Assembly (NCBI GenBank): GCA_001632435.1
Contig: KV424049.1
Location: forward strand, 1 to 64,000
Reading direction: 5' to 3'
From: Calocera cornea HHB12733
Lineage: Eukaryota; Basidiomycota; Dacrymycetes; Dacrymycetales; Dacrymycetaceae
Length of the DNA stretch: 64,000 nt
Positions 46,518 to 57,500 of the stretch are shown here, one piece after another (within the stretch, counting starts at the first letter, position 1; each line of letters starts with the position of its first letter). The notes under the pieces were generated by a model. The model had not been told where the DNA came from. It ran no database searches and saw nothing but the letters and a program-made list of their open reading frames with translations. Both the position numbers and the translations under genes were made by a program.

Positions 46518-48540
46518 ATGCTGCCTATGCTCGCTATTCTAGGACTGCTACTCCTGTCCAGGTCCACGCTCGCAGCACCCGCAAGCTTCCTAGACGCCGA
46601 ACTGCTCAGCTTCCCCTTCTTCTCATGGTTCTCTCCCGCGCCGTCAACATTCTCCGAGCTGGAGCCTGCCGTACTTCAATTATCGGCATTCTGTAACCCC
46701 GCGGCCTCGGACTTCCACGTGAACTCGTCTGCGCTGCCTCTGGTGGACTTCAAACTTCAGGACTCGTATGCCGGGCTCCTGCCTATCACCGCGGACGATG
46801 GCGAGGAAAGGAAGCTCTTCTTCTGGTACTGGCCGACCTCTGCGCCCGAGGGGAGCAAGTACCTGACCATCTGGCTTAATGGTGGTCCTGGTATACTTCC
46901 GGACTTTGCACTGTTGGAGACGTGCTGACGGTGTGTGCTAGGCTGCTCTAGCCTCATGGGGTTCCTGCAAGAGAACGGCCCGCTGATGTTCTTGCCCGGC
47001 ATGGATAAGCCGCAGCCCAATCCCGAAGGCTGGACGACCGCATCGGACATGCTGTTCATCGACCAGGTCCGCAGGTCGCTGACTAGCTCGGGCTCGAACT
47101 GATCTTTTCTAGCCAATCGGGACCGGCTTCAGCACTGGCCCACCCAGTGTGAAGAACGAAGAGGACATCGCGGATCAGTTCTATGGGTTCTTGTGAGTAC
47201 TCTCTGGGAGTGTTTCGCCGCTGTTCTGATCTTGCAACAGACGGCAGTTCTGTGAGCATCAGCACTCTTTGGAATGGGCCTAAATATCTGACTTCGACAA
47301 GATGACGTCTTCCCAGAACTGCTTGCCAAGCCTCTGATCTTCTCCGGGGAGTCATATGCGGGATACTACATTCCATTCATCGCGGACCGCATCGTGAATG
47401 CCTCTCCAGCTGAGACGTCTGCCTTGCCGATAGAGATTCACTCGCTCCTCATGAACGATGGCTGTTATTCGAGCGGGCGAGTTGGCACAGTTTCTTGGTG
47501 TCTCCCAAGGTTGACATAGCACAGGATCGTCATGCAACATGCCCCAACCCCGGCCTTCGCCAGGCTACACCAACATACACTCGTAACCGCTGTCTCTTTT
47601 CTTCAGCCGGCCTGCCGCTGACCACACGCATTGCGCAGAACCTCACCGACGCCCAGATCCTCGAGCTCGAAGCCCGCCGCGCGCAATGTGGGTACGACGC
47701 GCTCCTGGCGCAGCTGACCTACCCGCCCAGCGGGCCGCTCACCCTACCCAACGGGAACACGGACTACACGCCGTCCGAGTGTGATCTGACGGATCTGTTT
47801 AAGCAGTGGTGTGAGTCATTTCCTGCTCGGCGGGGCTTGTGCTGATTTGGGGGGTTGGGCTGGGTTGGCGGGTAGGTCGCGAGGCCAATCCGTGCTTTAG
47901 GGAGGAGAGGATCACGGATACGTGCCCGAGGTTGGACGATCCGCTTGGTACGAGGTTTTCTTTCCGAGCTTTACTTGTGCGCTGACTCCAGCCCAGATAC
48001 ATACTTCAACGTCCGTCCACCCCACCCCACCCCATCCATCCATCCATCTACCATACTAACCACGCACAGCGCACGGACGTGCAAACGCTGCTCCACCTCG
48101 CCCCGACCGCCTGGTCCGAATGCGCGCCGCACTCCATCTACCAGACCGGGGCGGACGAGACGACGCGCTACGCCGAAGTGCTCCTCCCCGGGCTGCTCGC
48201 CGCGCTCCCGGGCGGGGTGACGCTCTGGCACGGCCTGCTGGACGGGCTCCTCCTGGCGGAGGGGGACAGGCTGACGGTGCAGAATCTCACCTGGGGCGGC
48301 GCGCAGGGGTTCCGGGAGGCGCCGAGCCGGGCGTTGTGGGAGGGAGGGGAGAGGAGGGGCACGTGGCACCAGGAGCGCGGGCTCACGTATGTTGAGGTTG
48401 AGCGCGCGGGGCGTGAGTCCTTTTCTTGTGGGTGTGGGTGCGAGCGAGGCTGATGAGATGCGGCAGATATGGTGCCCCAGGACCAGCCGGCGGTCGCCCT
48501 GCGCGTGCTGAAGTACGTGATGGGCTTGGAGGGGCTATGA
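46518..48540 (+). CDS. Secreted serine carboxypeptidase, family S10
   Basis: Best model has ten exons: 46518-46890, 46942-47066, 47113-47192, 47241-47251, 47302-47480, 47520-47582, 47639-47810, 47876-47976, 48070-48412, 48467-48540; 506 residues. The signal peptide is MLPMLAILGLLLLSRSTLA. Catalytic parts: oxyanion NGGPGCSS, nucleophile Ser214 in GESYAGYY, Asp426 in HGLLDGLLLAEG, His483 in AGHMVPQDQP. Exon 4 is only 11 nt. The junction 47480/47520 uses a 39-nt intron, the shortest here, and is uncertain; an alternative acceptor at 47524 reads another frame. The 47976/48070 junction is also chosen by frame. The enzyme removes C-terminal residues at acid pH in vacuole or outside. The family is certain, the two junctions are not. 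Confidence 0.82.
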
Positions 48541-48621
48541 TTTCCCCTGTATCTACCATCGAGGCGCATACATAGACTGTAGTATCATTACTTCTCCACG
48601 CTCCGCAGAGAGAACGCGGGA

Positions 48622-49515
48622 TCACGCCTCCTTCTGGCCCTCCTCGCCCCCCTTGGCGTAACTATCGAGCAGCCTGACGTGCCGTCCGCCCCTGGCCTGC
48701 TCGAGCACGCCACTGATCTGGGCGGCGGGCGCACTGAGCAGGCCGACAATCTGGGCCCGGAGCGTATCGAGCCTGGGGAGCCTGCTGGTCTCCCGCAGCT
48801 GCGGGTCGTACATCACCTGCCCGCCGACGAGCGCGCCGACGAGCTGCATCGTGGGCCGGTGCTTCTTCCCCGTTGGCAAGTCGGCGGCGCGGAGCTGGGC
48901 GGAGGCGCGGTCGACCGCGCGCAGGAGGGCGGCGAGCACCGGCGGGTCCAGCACGGGGTACGCGAGCGCGGCCATGGGGCCCTTGAGCGCCTCGTGGACG
49001 GAGTACATCTGCGGCGCCTGCTCGCGCAGCACCGCGCCGAGGATCGAGCCGCGGATGACGTGCAGCTTTGCGTCCGGTTTGCGGCCGGGCCAGGTGCCCG
49101 GCTCGTCCTCCAGCAAGCGGGGCGAGCCGCGCAGGGGGGGGTTGACGGCGCGGGCGACGTCGCGGCGGAACTTTGCGAGGAAGGCGGCGGGGAGGGCGGA
49201 GTGGGTGAGGAGGAGGATGAGCGGGCTGGAGGAGACGAGGAGGGAGAGGTGCGCGTGGGAGAACGCCTTGCGCCGCGGGTAGACGCGCGGGTTGCTGCGG
49301 TTTACGCGCAGGCTGGGCGGGCGGGCGGGCGCGGTGGACGGCGTGGTGGGCGGCGGGGCGTGGGCGGCCGAGGAGGAGGAGGACGGCAGTGAGACGGCGG
49401 TGGCGTAAGCGCGGTGGAGGAGGGGGAGCAGCGGCCGGGAGGGGGACGCGAGCGACGGTGCGAAGAGCCGTACACCGGGCAGTCGTAGTCGTAGTCCTAG
49501 TCGCGGGCCTGCCAT
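48622..49515 (-). CDS. MRPL11: Mitochondrial large ribosomal subunit protein uL10m
   Basis: One exon, 297 residues from the ATG at 49515, chosen because it opens an Arg/Leu-rich presequence (MAGPRLGLRLRLPGVRLF) without acids. The uL10 fold follows: RKAFSHAHLSLLVSSSPLILLLTHS, AAFLAKFRRDVARA, LHVIRGSILGAVLRE and a C-terminal DTLRAQIVGLLSAPAAQISGVL helix. It forms part of the stalk base of the mitoribosome. Tail to tail with the carboxypeptidase (81 bp), head to head with the RRM gene. Symbol by yeast homology. Confidence 0.82.
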   Translation of the reverse strand: MAGPRLGLRLRLPGVRLFAPSLASPSRPLLPLLHRAYATAVSLPSSSSSAAHAPPPTTPSTAPARPPSLRVNRSNPRVYPRRKAFSHAHLSLLVSSSPLILLLTHSALPAAFLAKFRRDVARAVNPPLRGSPRLLEDEPGTWPGRKPDAKLHVIRGSILGAVLREQAPQMYSVHEALKGPMAALAYPVLDPPVLAALLRAVDRASAQLRAADLPTGKKHRPTMQLVGALVGGQVMYDPQLRETSRLPRLDTLRAQIVGLLSAPAAQISGVLEQARGGRHVRLLDSYAKGGEEGQKEA

Positions 49516-49963
49516 GGCTGCAAGCAGGTGATCTCGCAGCCTTGGACAGCAATGGACAGTGCACCGCTCGCACCTTGAACGACGCACATGCCAAAGAAGG
49601 CAAAAGCCCCCGCTCAAATTCAGCACCGCCACCCGCACCGGCGCACAATTTCTGGCCGGAAGCGGCGGCGAGCGAGTGTAGTTGTTTGCTCCTGCTCCGA
49701 GTCGTGCGCTCTTTTCCTCCCGCCCCTCGTTGCTTGCCTGGGCGCGATCGCCGAGCTGCTACCACCGGCGCTTGAGTATACGGAGAAGGACAGCCGCGCA
49801 CCGCACCGGCCTCGTGAGCTCGACCCTCCAAGTGCCTTCCGAGCGCGGGACTGAACGGTACCCGTCCGGTCGCCCAGCCGTGCCTTGTCGACCCCGTGCA
49901 CCTGCCCCTTGCATCATCGACACCGCCCGAGTGCTGCCCGTCCCGCACCAGCCTGCACCCCCG
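49516..49963. promoter_or_regulatory. Divergent promoter region uL10m / RRM protein
   Basis: 448 bp between outward genes. Both products start with mitochondrial-looking presequences, so co-expression is plausible. No element identified. Confidence 0.35.
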
Positions 49964-51464
49964 ATGTACTCCCTCCGCGCACTCGCCGCCGCCCGCCGCG
50001 CCTCCTCCGTGGTACAAAAGGTGCCCGGGCGGGTGCTCCTCGCCCGCTCCCGTCCCGTGCCCGCCCTCCCTCTCCCACTGTTCGTCCCTTCCTCCGCTTC
50101 ACCCCGCCTGCTTCGCTGACCGAGATGCCTGCTTTTCTGTCGTCCCCTCCCGACCGTTGTCTGCGCGATGCTGCCGCTGCCGTGCCCGTGCTCTCCCCCC
50201 GCTCGGCGCCCTTCGCCCCGCACACAAAACCGTCGACCTCGCTGGGCCTCGTCATCGCCCCCGCTGTGCCCTCGCCGCTCCTGCTCCCCGCCTCCCTCGC
50301 ACCGCACCGACCCCGCCGCGCACCGACCCGCCCGCACCACACGCTCTTCGTGCCCCCCTCCCGCGCGTGCCTCACCGGCCCCGTCCACCCCGTCCCCGGC
50401 GCGCCCGACATCCTCCACAGACGCCGGTTCCTCGGGAACGACTCTGCCGCGGAGGGCGCCGCCGCCTCCGCCGAGTCCGTCAGGGCCCGCCGTGTGTTCG
50501 TGCTCAACCTGCCGTACACGGCCACAAAGGACGAGGTGATGGACTTTATGCTCGAGCGCGCGGGGCCCGTCAAGACCGCGGAGATCCTCACCACCGCCGA
50601 CGGGCAGTCCAAGGGCTGCGCGTGCGTCCCCCCCTCCCAATCCCTCCAACCAGAGACTGACACGGCGCGGCAGGGTGGTAGAGTTCGAAGACGAGGCGGC
50701 GGCGGAGAAGGCCATCGCGGAAGTGTCCATGCAGGTCTTTGACGGACGGAGCATCTTTGTGCGCCCGGTAGGTGACTCAGCTGTAGACAACCGAGTGCGC
50801 GCAGACGAGACGAATCGTATTCAGGACCAGCAGTCTGCTCCTGTGTTCGGCAGGCAGGCCGTCCAGCTGTACATCGGCAATGTGAGCCTCTCCTCGCACT
50901 ATGTTGTGCCCAGGAACGCCTGCTGAACGTGCACCAGATCCCCCCCACCTTCAGCTGGCAAGACCTCAAGGACGTGTTCAAGCCCTTCGGCCCCATCGCC
51001 CACGCCAACATCTCCGTCCGGCCGCAGGACACAGACCCGGACGCCCCGACGTGGGGCACGGTCCAGGTGGAGAACCCCGAGCAAGCGCAGCGCGCGATCA
51101 ACCACTTCGCCTCGAACGAGCTCACCAGCAGCTACGGCTCCCTCATCGTCCAGCCGTGGGAGGACCGGCCCCCGCACGCGACCGCGCTCGACCTCCCGGA
51201 GCGGGTCCAGCGCATATATGCCGACAAGCGCCTGCCAACGCCCGCTAATACCGCCTGGGGAGGCTCGCCCCTCCCCCTCCAGCCCCTCCCTGGCCGGCCC
51301 GCACCACGCGCTCAGACCGCCCGGCCCGCACAGGCGTTCAACCAGTCCCAGCCCCAGCCCCAGTCCCAGCCCCAGCCCCAGGCCCCGTACCCCACCGCGT
51401 CCCAGCTGCACACCGCGCCGGCCGCCCAGCACTCGACAGCGCCGAACCCCTTCCTCGTCCCGCC

Positions 51465-51511
<47 letters not shown>

Positions 51512-52439
51512 GCACGCCCCCGCCCGGCTCCGGCTCCCCGCAGCAGCAACCCCAGTGGGGCCAGTACCCGCCGCCCCAGGGCTGGCCGCAGTGGCCCTAC
51601 CCGTACCCTCCCCCTCCCCTCGGCGGGTTCCCGCCGTCCCCCGGCGCCCCTGGCGTAGCGCACGCAGCCTACCCGCCGCCGGCAGGATGGCCCACTCCGC
51701 CGCCCGGCTACCCGCCCTACCCCTACCCGCCCTACCCGTACCCTCCCAGCCCAGGCCAGAGCCCCGGCAGCCCCGGCAGCCCGGGCACTCCTCCGGCCGC
51801 TGTGTCAAACCCGTACGACTCCAGCCCGAGCCAGGCGAGCCCCGCTGCCCCGCCGCCCACTCCCCCCGAGGGGCAGTACACCCAGTGGGCGCAGCCCGCC
51901 CCCACTCCCGCCCCGGTGCCGGCGTCCGGCGCCCCGAATTCGCTTGGCAATGTGCGCGACACCCCGCCCCCCGGGCGGCCGAGGTACCAGGTCGAGCCTG
52001 CCCCGCCGGTCCGCCAGTTCACGCACCGCACCGAGACGCAGATCGTGATCAAATACGTGCGCCCTGCCCTTCCTTCTCTTCCCCTGTCCACCCGGCCCGC
52101 TGAGACCTGACGTTGTCCGTGTGCCAGTTCCCCTTCGAGACGGACGCGCAGGACCTGTACGAGCTCTTCAGCTCCACAGGCGCGGTCATCATAGCCGTCG
52201 AGATCATCCGCAACGACAGGGTGCGCAACCTCGGCATCGTCGAGTTTGCCAAGCCCGAGGACGCGCACCAAGCGGCCGAGACGTTCAACGGGTACAGGTA
52301 CGGCGGCCGCACCCTCGCCATACGCCCCGCCAACGACCCGTTCCGCTTCTCGCGCGCGGCGTTCAGGCCGGGGATGCGAGAGGAGGCCGAGGCGGCGGAC
52401 CAGGAGGACGTGTGGAAGCCGATGGGCGATGATGAGTGA
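49964..52439 (+). CDS. Three-RRM RNA-binding protein with Pro/Gln-rich linker, possibly mitochondrial
   Basis: Well-supported exons: to 50621, 50674-50881, 50938-52056, 52128-52439. RRM1 (RRVFVLNLPYTATKDEV ... GCAVVEFEDEAAAEKAI), RRM2 (VQLYIGNIPPTFSWQDL ... GTVQVENPEQAQRAI) and RRM3 (VIKYFPFETDAQDLYELF ... LGIVEFAKPEDAHQAA) are clear. Between RRM2 and RRM3 lies a 290-residue Gln/Pro/Tyr-rich linker with a 15-CAG tract. The N-terminus is unresolved: an ATG at 49964 gives a presequence-like start (MYSLRALAAARRASS) that meets a stop at 50119 unless spliced; an in-frame ATG without splicing is at 50125. A 57-nt in-frame piece (50770-50826) with GTAGGT...TTCAG ends could be an intron. RNA target unknown. 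Confidence 0.75.
51466..51510 (+). repeat. (CAG)15 trinucleotide tract encoding polyglutamine
   Basis: Fifteen pure CAG codons in the linker of the RRM protein; pure repeats of this kind tend to vary in length between strains. Confidence 0.95.
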
Positions 52440-52922
52440 GCGCTGGTGCCCGTACCTAGGCCGACTGGCCCAGCGCCGGGCGTGGCGAGGGACGCTGTTG
52501 CTTGATTTACTTACGCTAGATAGGGTAATGATTAAAGGCTGATGTCGCACCTCTCATTGTCTGGATGTTACCGTACTGCAGGTCGAGCGCTCGAGGGTGC
52601 AGCTCGTACGGGAACCCTCAGGGTCCAGTGACGTCACCTCCCAACGCGGGCGACAAACGCGGCTTCTGCGCAGGGGGTCAAACAACCGCTATCCGCCGGG
52701 ATGTGGTAAGAGTGAACAGGGGGCACAGGATGGACATTGGACGTCATGATGCTGCATTAAGCGTACAAGCTAGGTGGTATGGGGGACTGGTACAGATGTG
52801 GCGGGCGATGGCCGGAATGGACCGAGGGCGAGGTGGCAAGAATACAGCTCGCCGCGGGGGCGAAAAACACCGTTTTCGCGCGCTGCGGCGGGCACGGGGT
52901 AGGTCCGACCGAGCGGCGGCGG
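52440..52922. other. Convergent intergenic region, no gene
   Basis: 483 bp between the stops of the RRM and Sds3-like genes. No motif-bearing frame. Confidence 0.45.
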
Positions 52923-54159
52923 CTACCGCTCGCCCACGCCGGTGATGCTGCCCAGCCTGTCCTTCTCCGCGACGACCCTGCGCTTCTTGCCGCCGTTGCG
53001 GATGGCGGCCATGTCGGCCTCGAGCTCGCCCTCGTTCTTCTTGTCGAGGAGGGGGACGGCCTTGCCGAGGGACCAGCGGCCGTTGCTCCCCGCCTGGGAG
53101 CCCTTGGCCTTCTTGCTCTCGCGCCCGTTCGAGAGCGGGAGCGTGTACCGCGAGGGGATGCCGTTCGTCAGGGAGAGCGCGTTGGTCTCCGGCGGGCCGG
53201 AGAGGCCCAGGATCGCCTGTGCATGGTTCATCTCCTTTGGCAGCGGCGCGGGGGGCGATTCTTTGCCTACCGCGGGCTCGCTCGGTGGTGAGGGAGGGCC
53301 GGAGCCGACTTGACCGCGTAGCTTGCGCGTCTGACGCGGCTGGCCAGCGTCGAGCGCGCCGAGTTCTGGGGATCCCGGTGAGTATGCGGTTGAAGAAGGA
53401 AGAGACGCACGCACCGGCAATATCCTGCACCTCGAGCTCCTCCTTGGCCTTCCGCCGCCCTTCCGCGATGCCCGCGATCATCCTCTGCCGCGCGTCCTCG
53501 CGCCCCCGCTTCCACTCCTCCTCGACCACGCGCCGCTCGTCCTCCCACGCCGCCTCGGCGCACTCGACCGCGTACTCCTCGTCCTTGTCGATCTGCGCCA
53601 GCGCGGCGGCACGGATCAGCGAGAGCTGGTAGAGCGCCAGCTGGAAGTTGGCGTTTGAGGGCGGGTACGTGAGCAGGGTCTGGTACCCCTGTGTGGGGAG
53701 CGAGAGCTCGGTGCTGAATATCCTGTCTTGGGGTGAGCACCAATAGGCAGGTGTGGAGGGGGGCACGCACTCATCCCGCTTCTCCCACTGCTCCTGCGCG
53801 TACCGCACGAGCTTCTCGGCCGCCTCGCGCGTCTTGCGCTCCTTCCTGTCCTTCTTGCTCTCCTCGACTGGCACTACCGCGCGTCATCAGCCACCCAAGC
53901 CTCACAAAGCAAGCCAAAACAACGTACGATGCAGCTCCTCCACATGATGTATGAACGTCTGCTGCTGCTGCTGTTGTTGTTGTTGCTGCTGTTGTTGCTG
54001 TTGCTGGGGCAGCTTGGGCGCGCGGTGCGCCTTGTTCGGGGGCGGGCCGTACGGGATGGTGTGCAGGGTGGTGCCCTGCTGGGTGAATGCGCCTTGTGGC
54101 GGGGGCTGGGCGGGGCCGTGGGACATTGCGGGCAGGCGGGATGGGCCGGGGGGGTTCAT
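52923..54159 (-). CDS. Sds3-like subunit of the Rpd3L histone deacetylase complex
   Basis: Four exons: 54159-53928, 53873-53771, 53722-53415, 53365-52923; 361 residues. The start at 54159 (MNPPGPSRLP) is one of several in-frame ATGs. A polyglutamine run of 16 (53959-54006, mixed CAG/CAA) precedes the conserved part. The Sds3 region (about 75-215) reads QEQWEKRDEIFSTEL, LLTYPPSNANFQLALYQL, and a long coiled coil VEEEWKRGREDARQRMIAGI, as in Sds3/Dep1/BRMS1 proteins that dimerise and scaffold Sin3-Rpd3. The C-terminal tail is basic (GGKKRRVV). Head to head with SF3B1. Confidence 0.78.
53959..54006 (-). repeat. Polyglutamine tract (mixed CAG/CAA, 16 codons)
   Basis: Alternating CAG and CAA codons on the minus strand in the Sds3-like protein. 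The mixed codons should make it more stable than the pure tract in the RRM gene. Confidence 0.9.
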
Positions 54160-54556
54160 GCTCTTGCTCGTCGTTCTCTTCGGGCAGCGGGCACGGGTAG
54201 CCAGGCAGGCAGGTGCAGAGGGGGATGTCGGTGGTGGCGGCACTCAGCCCGGTGCAGCTCAGGGCGCGAACCGCCCTTGCTCGCCCGCACTCTCGCCCGC
54301 TCAGCTGGCCGAACTGGCTGCCCGGCCGGACGGCACAACTTTTGCCTCCGTGCAAGGGCTACCCCGCTCTTGGGGTCCTCCCAGGCAAGGGACCCCGGGA
54401 GATGACTAAGGTCCCGCGCGCGGACTCATCTCGACCGTTCTTCCACTTTCGACGAGCGGTTCCTCTGGCGCGTACGACCACCACCATCGCTGTCACCGTC
54501 ATCATCCTCGTCGCTCTTGACATTCATCGGCACTAACAAGAGCAGCAAGCAGCACA
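54160..54556. promoter_or_regulatory. Divergent promoter region Sds3-like gene / SF3B1
   Basis: 397 bp between outward ATGs; no TATA box seen; an unannotated 5' exon of SF3B1 could lie here. Confidence 0.35.
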
Positions 54557-57500
54557 ATGTCGTCCCCCGAGCGACACGAGCTCCAGTCATACACCGCGCC
54601 CAAAGATGTGCTCGACGAGTTTGCCGCAATGGCAGAGGAGGAGGACATCGACCCCTTCGCGGAGACGGCGCTGAAGCGGCAGATCCTGCAGCGCGGGAGC
54701 GACTACCAGCGGAAGGGCGCCGAGCGGGCTATGGAGCGGGGGAACGAGGCGGTTCGCGCGGACCCGTTTGCACAGGGCCAGGAGGGGGAAGACACCGCGG
54801 GGTACAGGGATGCGATGCGGCTGCAGATGCTCGAGCGGGAGGAGGAGAGGGTGAGGAGGGCGATTGCGGAGAAGGAGAGGAAGGAGAAGGAGGAGGGCAA
54901 GCAGGCGCAGGAGGAGGACAAGACCCCGCCCGCTGAGCTGCTTGCGCTCATGCGGGGGGGCGACAAGACCCCGCCCAGGGCAGGCGAGGCGATGGACTTG
55001 GACCGCACGCCGCCGAAGGCTCAGGTCTCCGGCGCCACAACACGCAGGAAGCGTCGCTGGGACCTGAAGGACGACGAGGAGACGGCGGTCGAGTCCGACT
55101 CCACGGCCGTCAACACCGGCGAATGGTCGGACAAGGCGCTCGAGGAGGCCGCCCCGCCCAAGAAGAAGCGCTCGCGCTGGGACGAGACGCCCGCGGAGGA
55201 AAAGGACGTCAAGCTCGAGGAGGCTGCTCCTGCCGCCGCTGCTGCGCCCCCCCCCAAGCGCTCACGATGGGACCAGACGCCCGCAGGGATGCCCGCGCCG
55301 ACCGCCGCGGGCGGGCTGGCACAGATCATCATGCCGAACTATCATGCGCTGTCGGAGGACAAAAACAACCGATACATGTCCGATGAGGAGCTTGATGTGC
55401 TCCTGCCCCCGAGCGGGTATGTGATCGTCACCCCGCCGCCGGGGTACGAGCGCGTCGCCCCGCCGAAAAATATGTCAACGCCGCTGGGTGGATTCCAGAT
55501 TCAGGAAGAAGGCTCCGCAGCGACGGCAGCGATCGCTGCTGCACTCGGCCCCGAGGCACCGACCGAGATCCCCGGCGTGGGCAACCTCGCGTTCTTCAAG
55601 CCCGAGGACGCGACGTACTTCAGCAAGATCCTCAAGGAGGAGGACGAGACGGAGATGACGGTCGAGGAGCTCAAGGAGCGCAAGATCATGCGGCTCCTGC
55701 TCAAGATCAAGAACGGCACGCCGCCCGTGCGCAAGACGGCCCTGCGGCAGATCACGGACAAGGCGCGCGAGTTCGGCGCGGGCCCGCTCTTCGACAAGAT
55801 CCTCCCGCTGCTCATGGAGCGCACGCTCGAGGACCAGGAGCGCCACCTGCTCGTCAAGGTCATCGACCGTGTCCTGTACAAGCTGGACGACCTTGTCCGC
55901 CCGTACGTCCACAAGATCCTCGTCGTCATCGAGCCCCTGCTCATCGACGAGGACTACTACGCGCGCGTCGAGGGCCGCGAGATCATCTCGAACCTGTCCA
56001 AGGCCGCCGGCCTCGCCCACATGATCTCGACCATGCGCCCGGACATCGACCACGTGGACGAGTACGTGCGCAACACCACCGCGCGCGCCTTCTCCGTCGT
56101 CGCGTCCGCGCTCGGCATCCCCTCCCTCCTCCCCTTCCTCCGCGCCGTCTGCCGCTCAAAGAAGTCCTGGCAGGCCCGCCACACGGGCATCCGCATCGTC
56201 CAGCAGATCGCGATAATGATGGGCTGTGCGGTGCTCCCCCACCTGCGCAACCTCGTCGACTGCGTCGCCCACGGGCTCGAGGACGACCAGCAAAAAGTCC
56301 GCACGATGACTGCCCTCGCCCTCGCCGCGCTCGCAGAGGCCGCAGCGCCCTACGGCATCGAGTCGTTCGACAACGTGCTCAAGCCGCTCTGGATCGGCAT
56401 CCGCCAGCACCGCGGCAAGGGCCTCGCCGCCTTCCTCAAGGCCATCGGCTTCATCATCCCGCTCATGGACCCGGAGTACGCGTCCTACTACACCAAGGAG
56501 GTCACGGTCATCCTCATCCGCGAGTTCCAGAGCTCGGACGAGGAGATGAAGAAGATCGTGCTCAAGGTCGTCAAGCAGTGCGCGGCCACGGAGGGCGTCA
56601 CGCCCGCCTACATCAAGCACGACATCCTCCCCGAGTTCTTCAAGGCCTTCTGGGTGCGCCGCATGGCCCTCGACAAACGCAACTTCAAGCAGGTCGTCGA
56701 GACGACCGTCGAGCTCGCGCAGAAGGCGGGCGTGTCCGAGATCGTCGGCAGGATCGTCAACGACCTCAAGGACGACTCGGAGCCGTACCGCAAGATGGTG
56801 ATGGAGACCATCACACAGGTCGTCGCCAAGCTCGGCGCGTCCGACATCGACGAGAAGCTCGAGGAGAAGCTTATCGACGGCATTATTTACGCCTTCCAGG
56901 AGCAGACGACAGAGGACCAGATCATGCTCGATGGGTTCGGCACAGTCGTGAATGCGCTCGGTGTGCGTGTCAAGAAGTACCTCACGCAGATCGTGTCCAC
57001 CGTCCTATGGCGGCTGAACAACAAGAGCGCTAAGGTGCGCCAGCAGGCTGCGGACTTAACGACGCGCTTGGCTGTCGTCATCAAACAGTGCGGAGAGGAC
57101 GCCTTGCTTAGCAAGCTCGGTCTCGTCCTGTTCGAGCAGCTTGGTGAGGAGTACCCCGATACTCTCGGTTCTATCATCGCCGCCGAGGGCGCTATCGCCA
57201 ACGTCGTCGGTATGACACACATGAACCCGCCCGTCAAGGATCTCCTCCCCCGCATGACCCCCATCCTCCGTAACCGACACGAAAAGGTGCAGGAAGCTTC
57301 CATCAACCTCATCGGGCGCATCGCCGATCGCGGCGCCGAGTTTGTTCCCGCGCGCGAGTGGATGCGTATCTGCTTCGAGCTGCTCGACCTCCTCAAGGCG
57401 CACAAGAAGGGCATTCGTCGTGCCGCTGTCAACTCGTTCGGCTATATCGCCAAGAGCTTGGGCCCGCAGGACGTACTCCAGGTACTGCTTACCAACCTGC

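Noticed and set aside
49914..51125. Minus-strand frame of about 400 codons across the RRM gene
   Set aside because: Shadow of GC-rich coding DNA; plus strand carries the RRM motifs.
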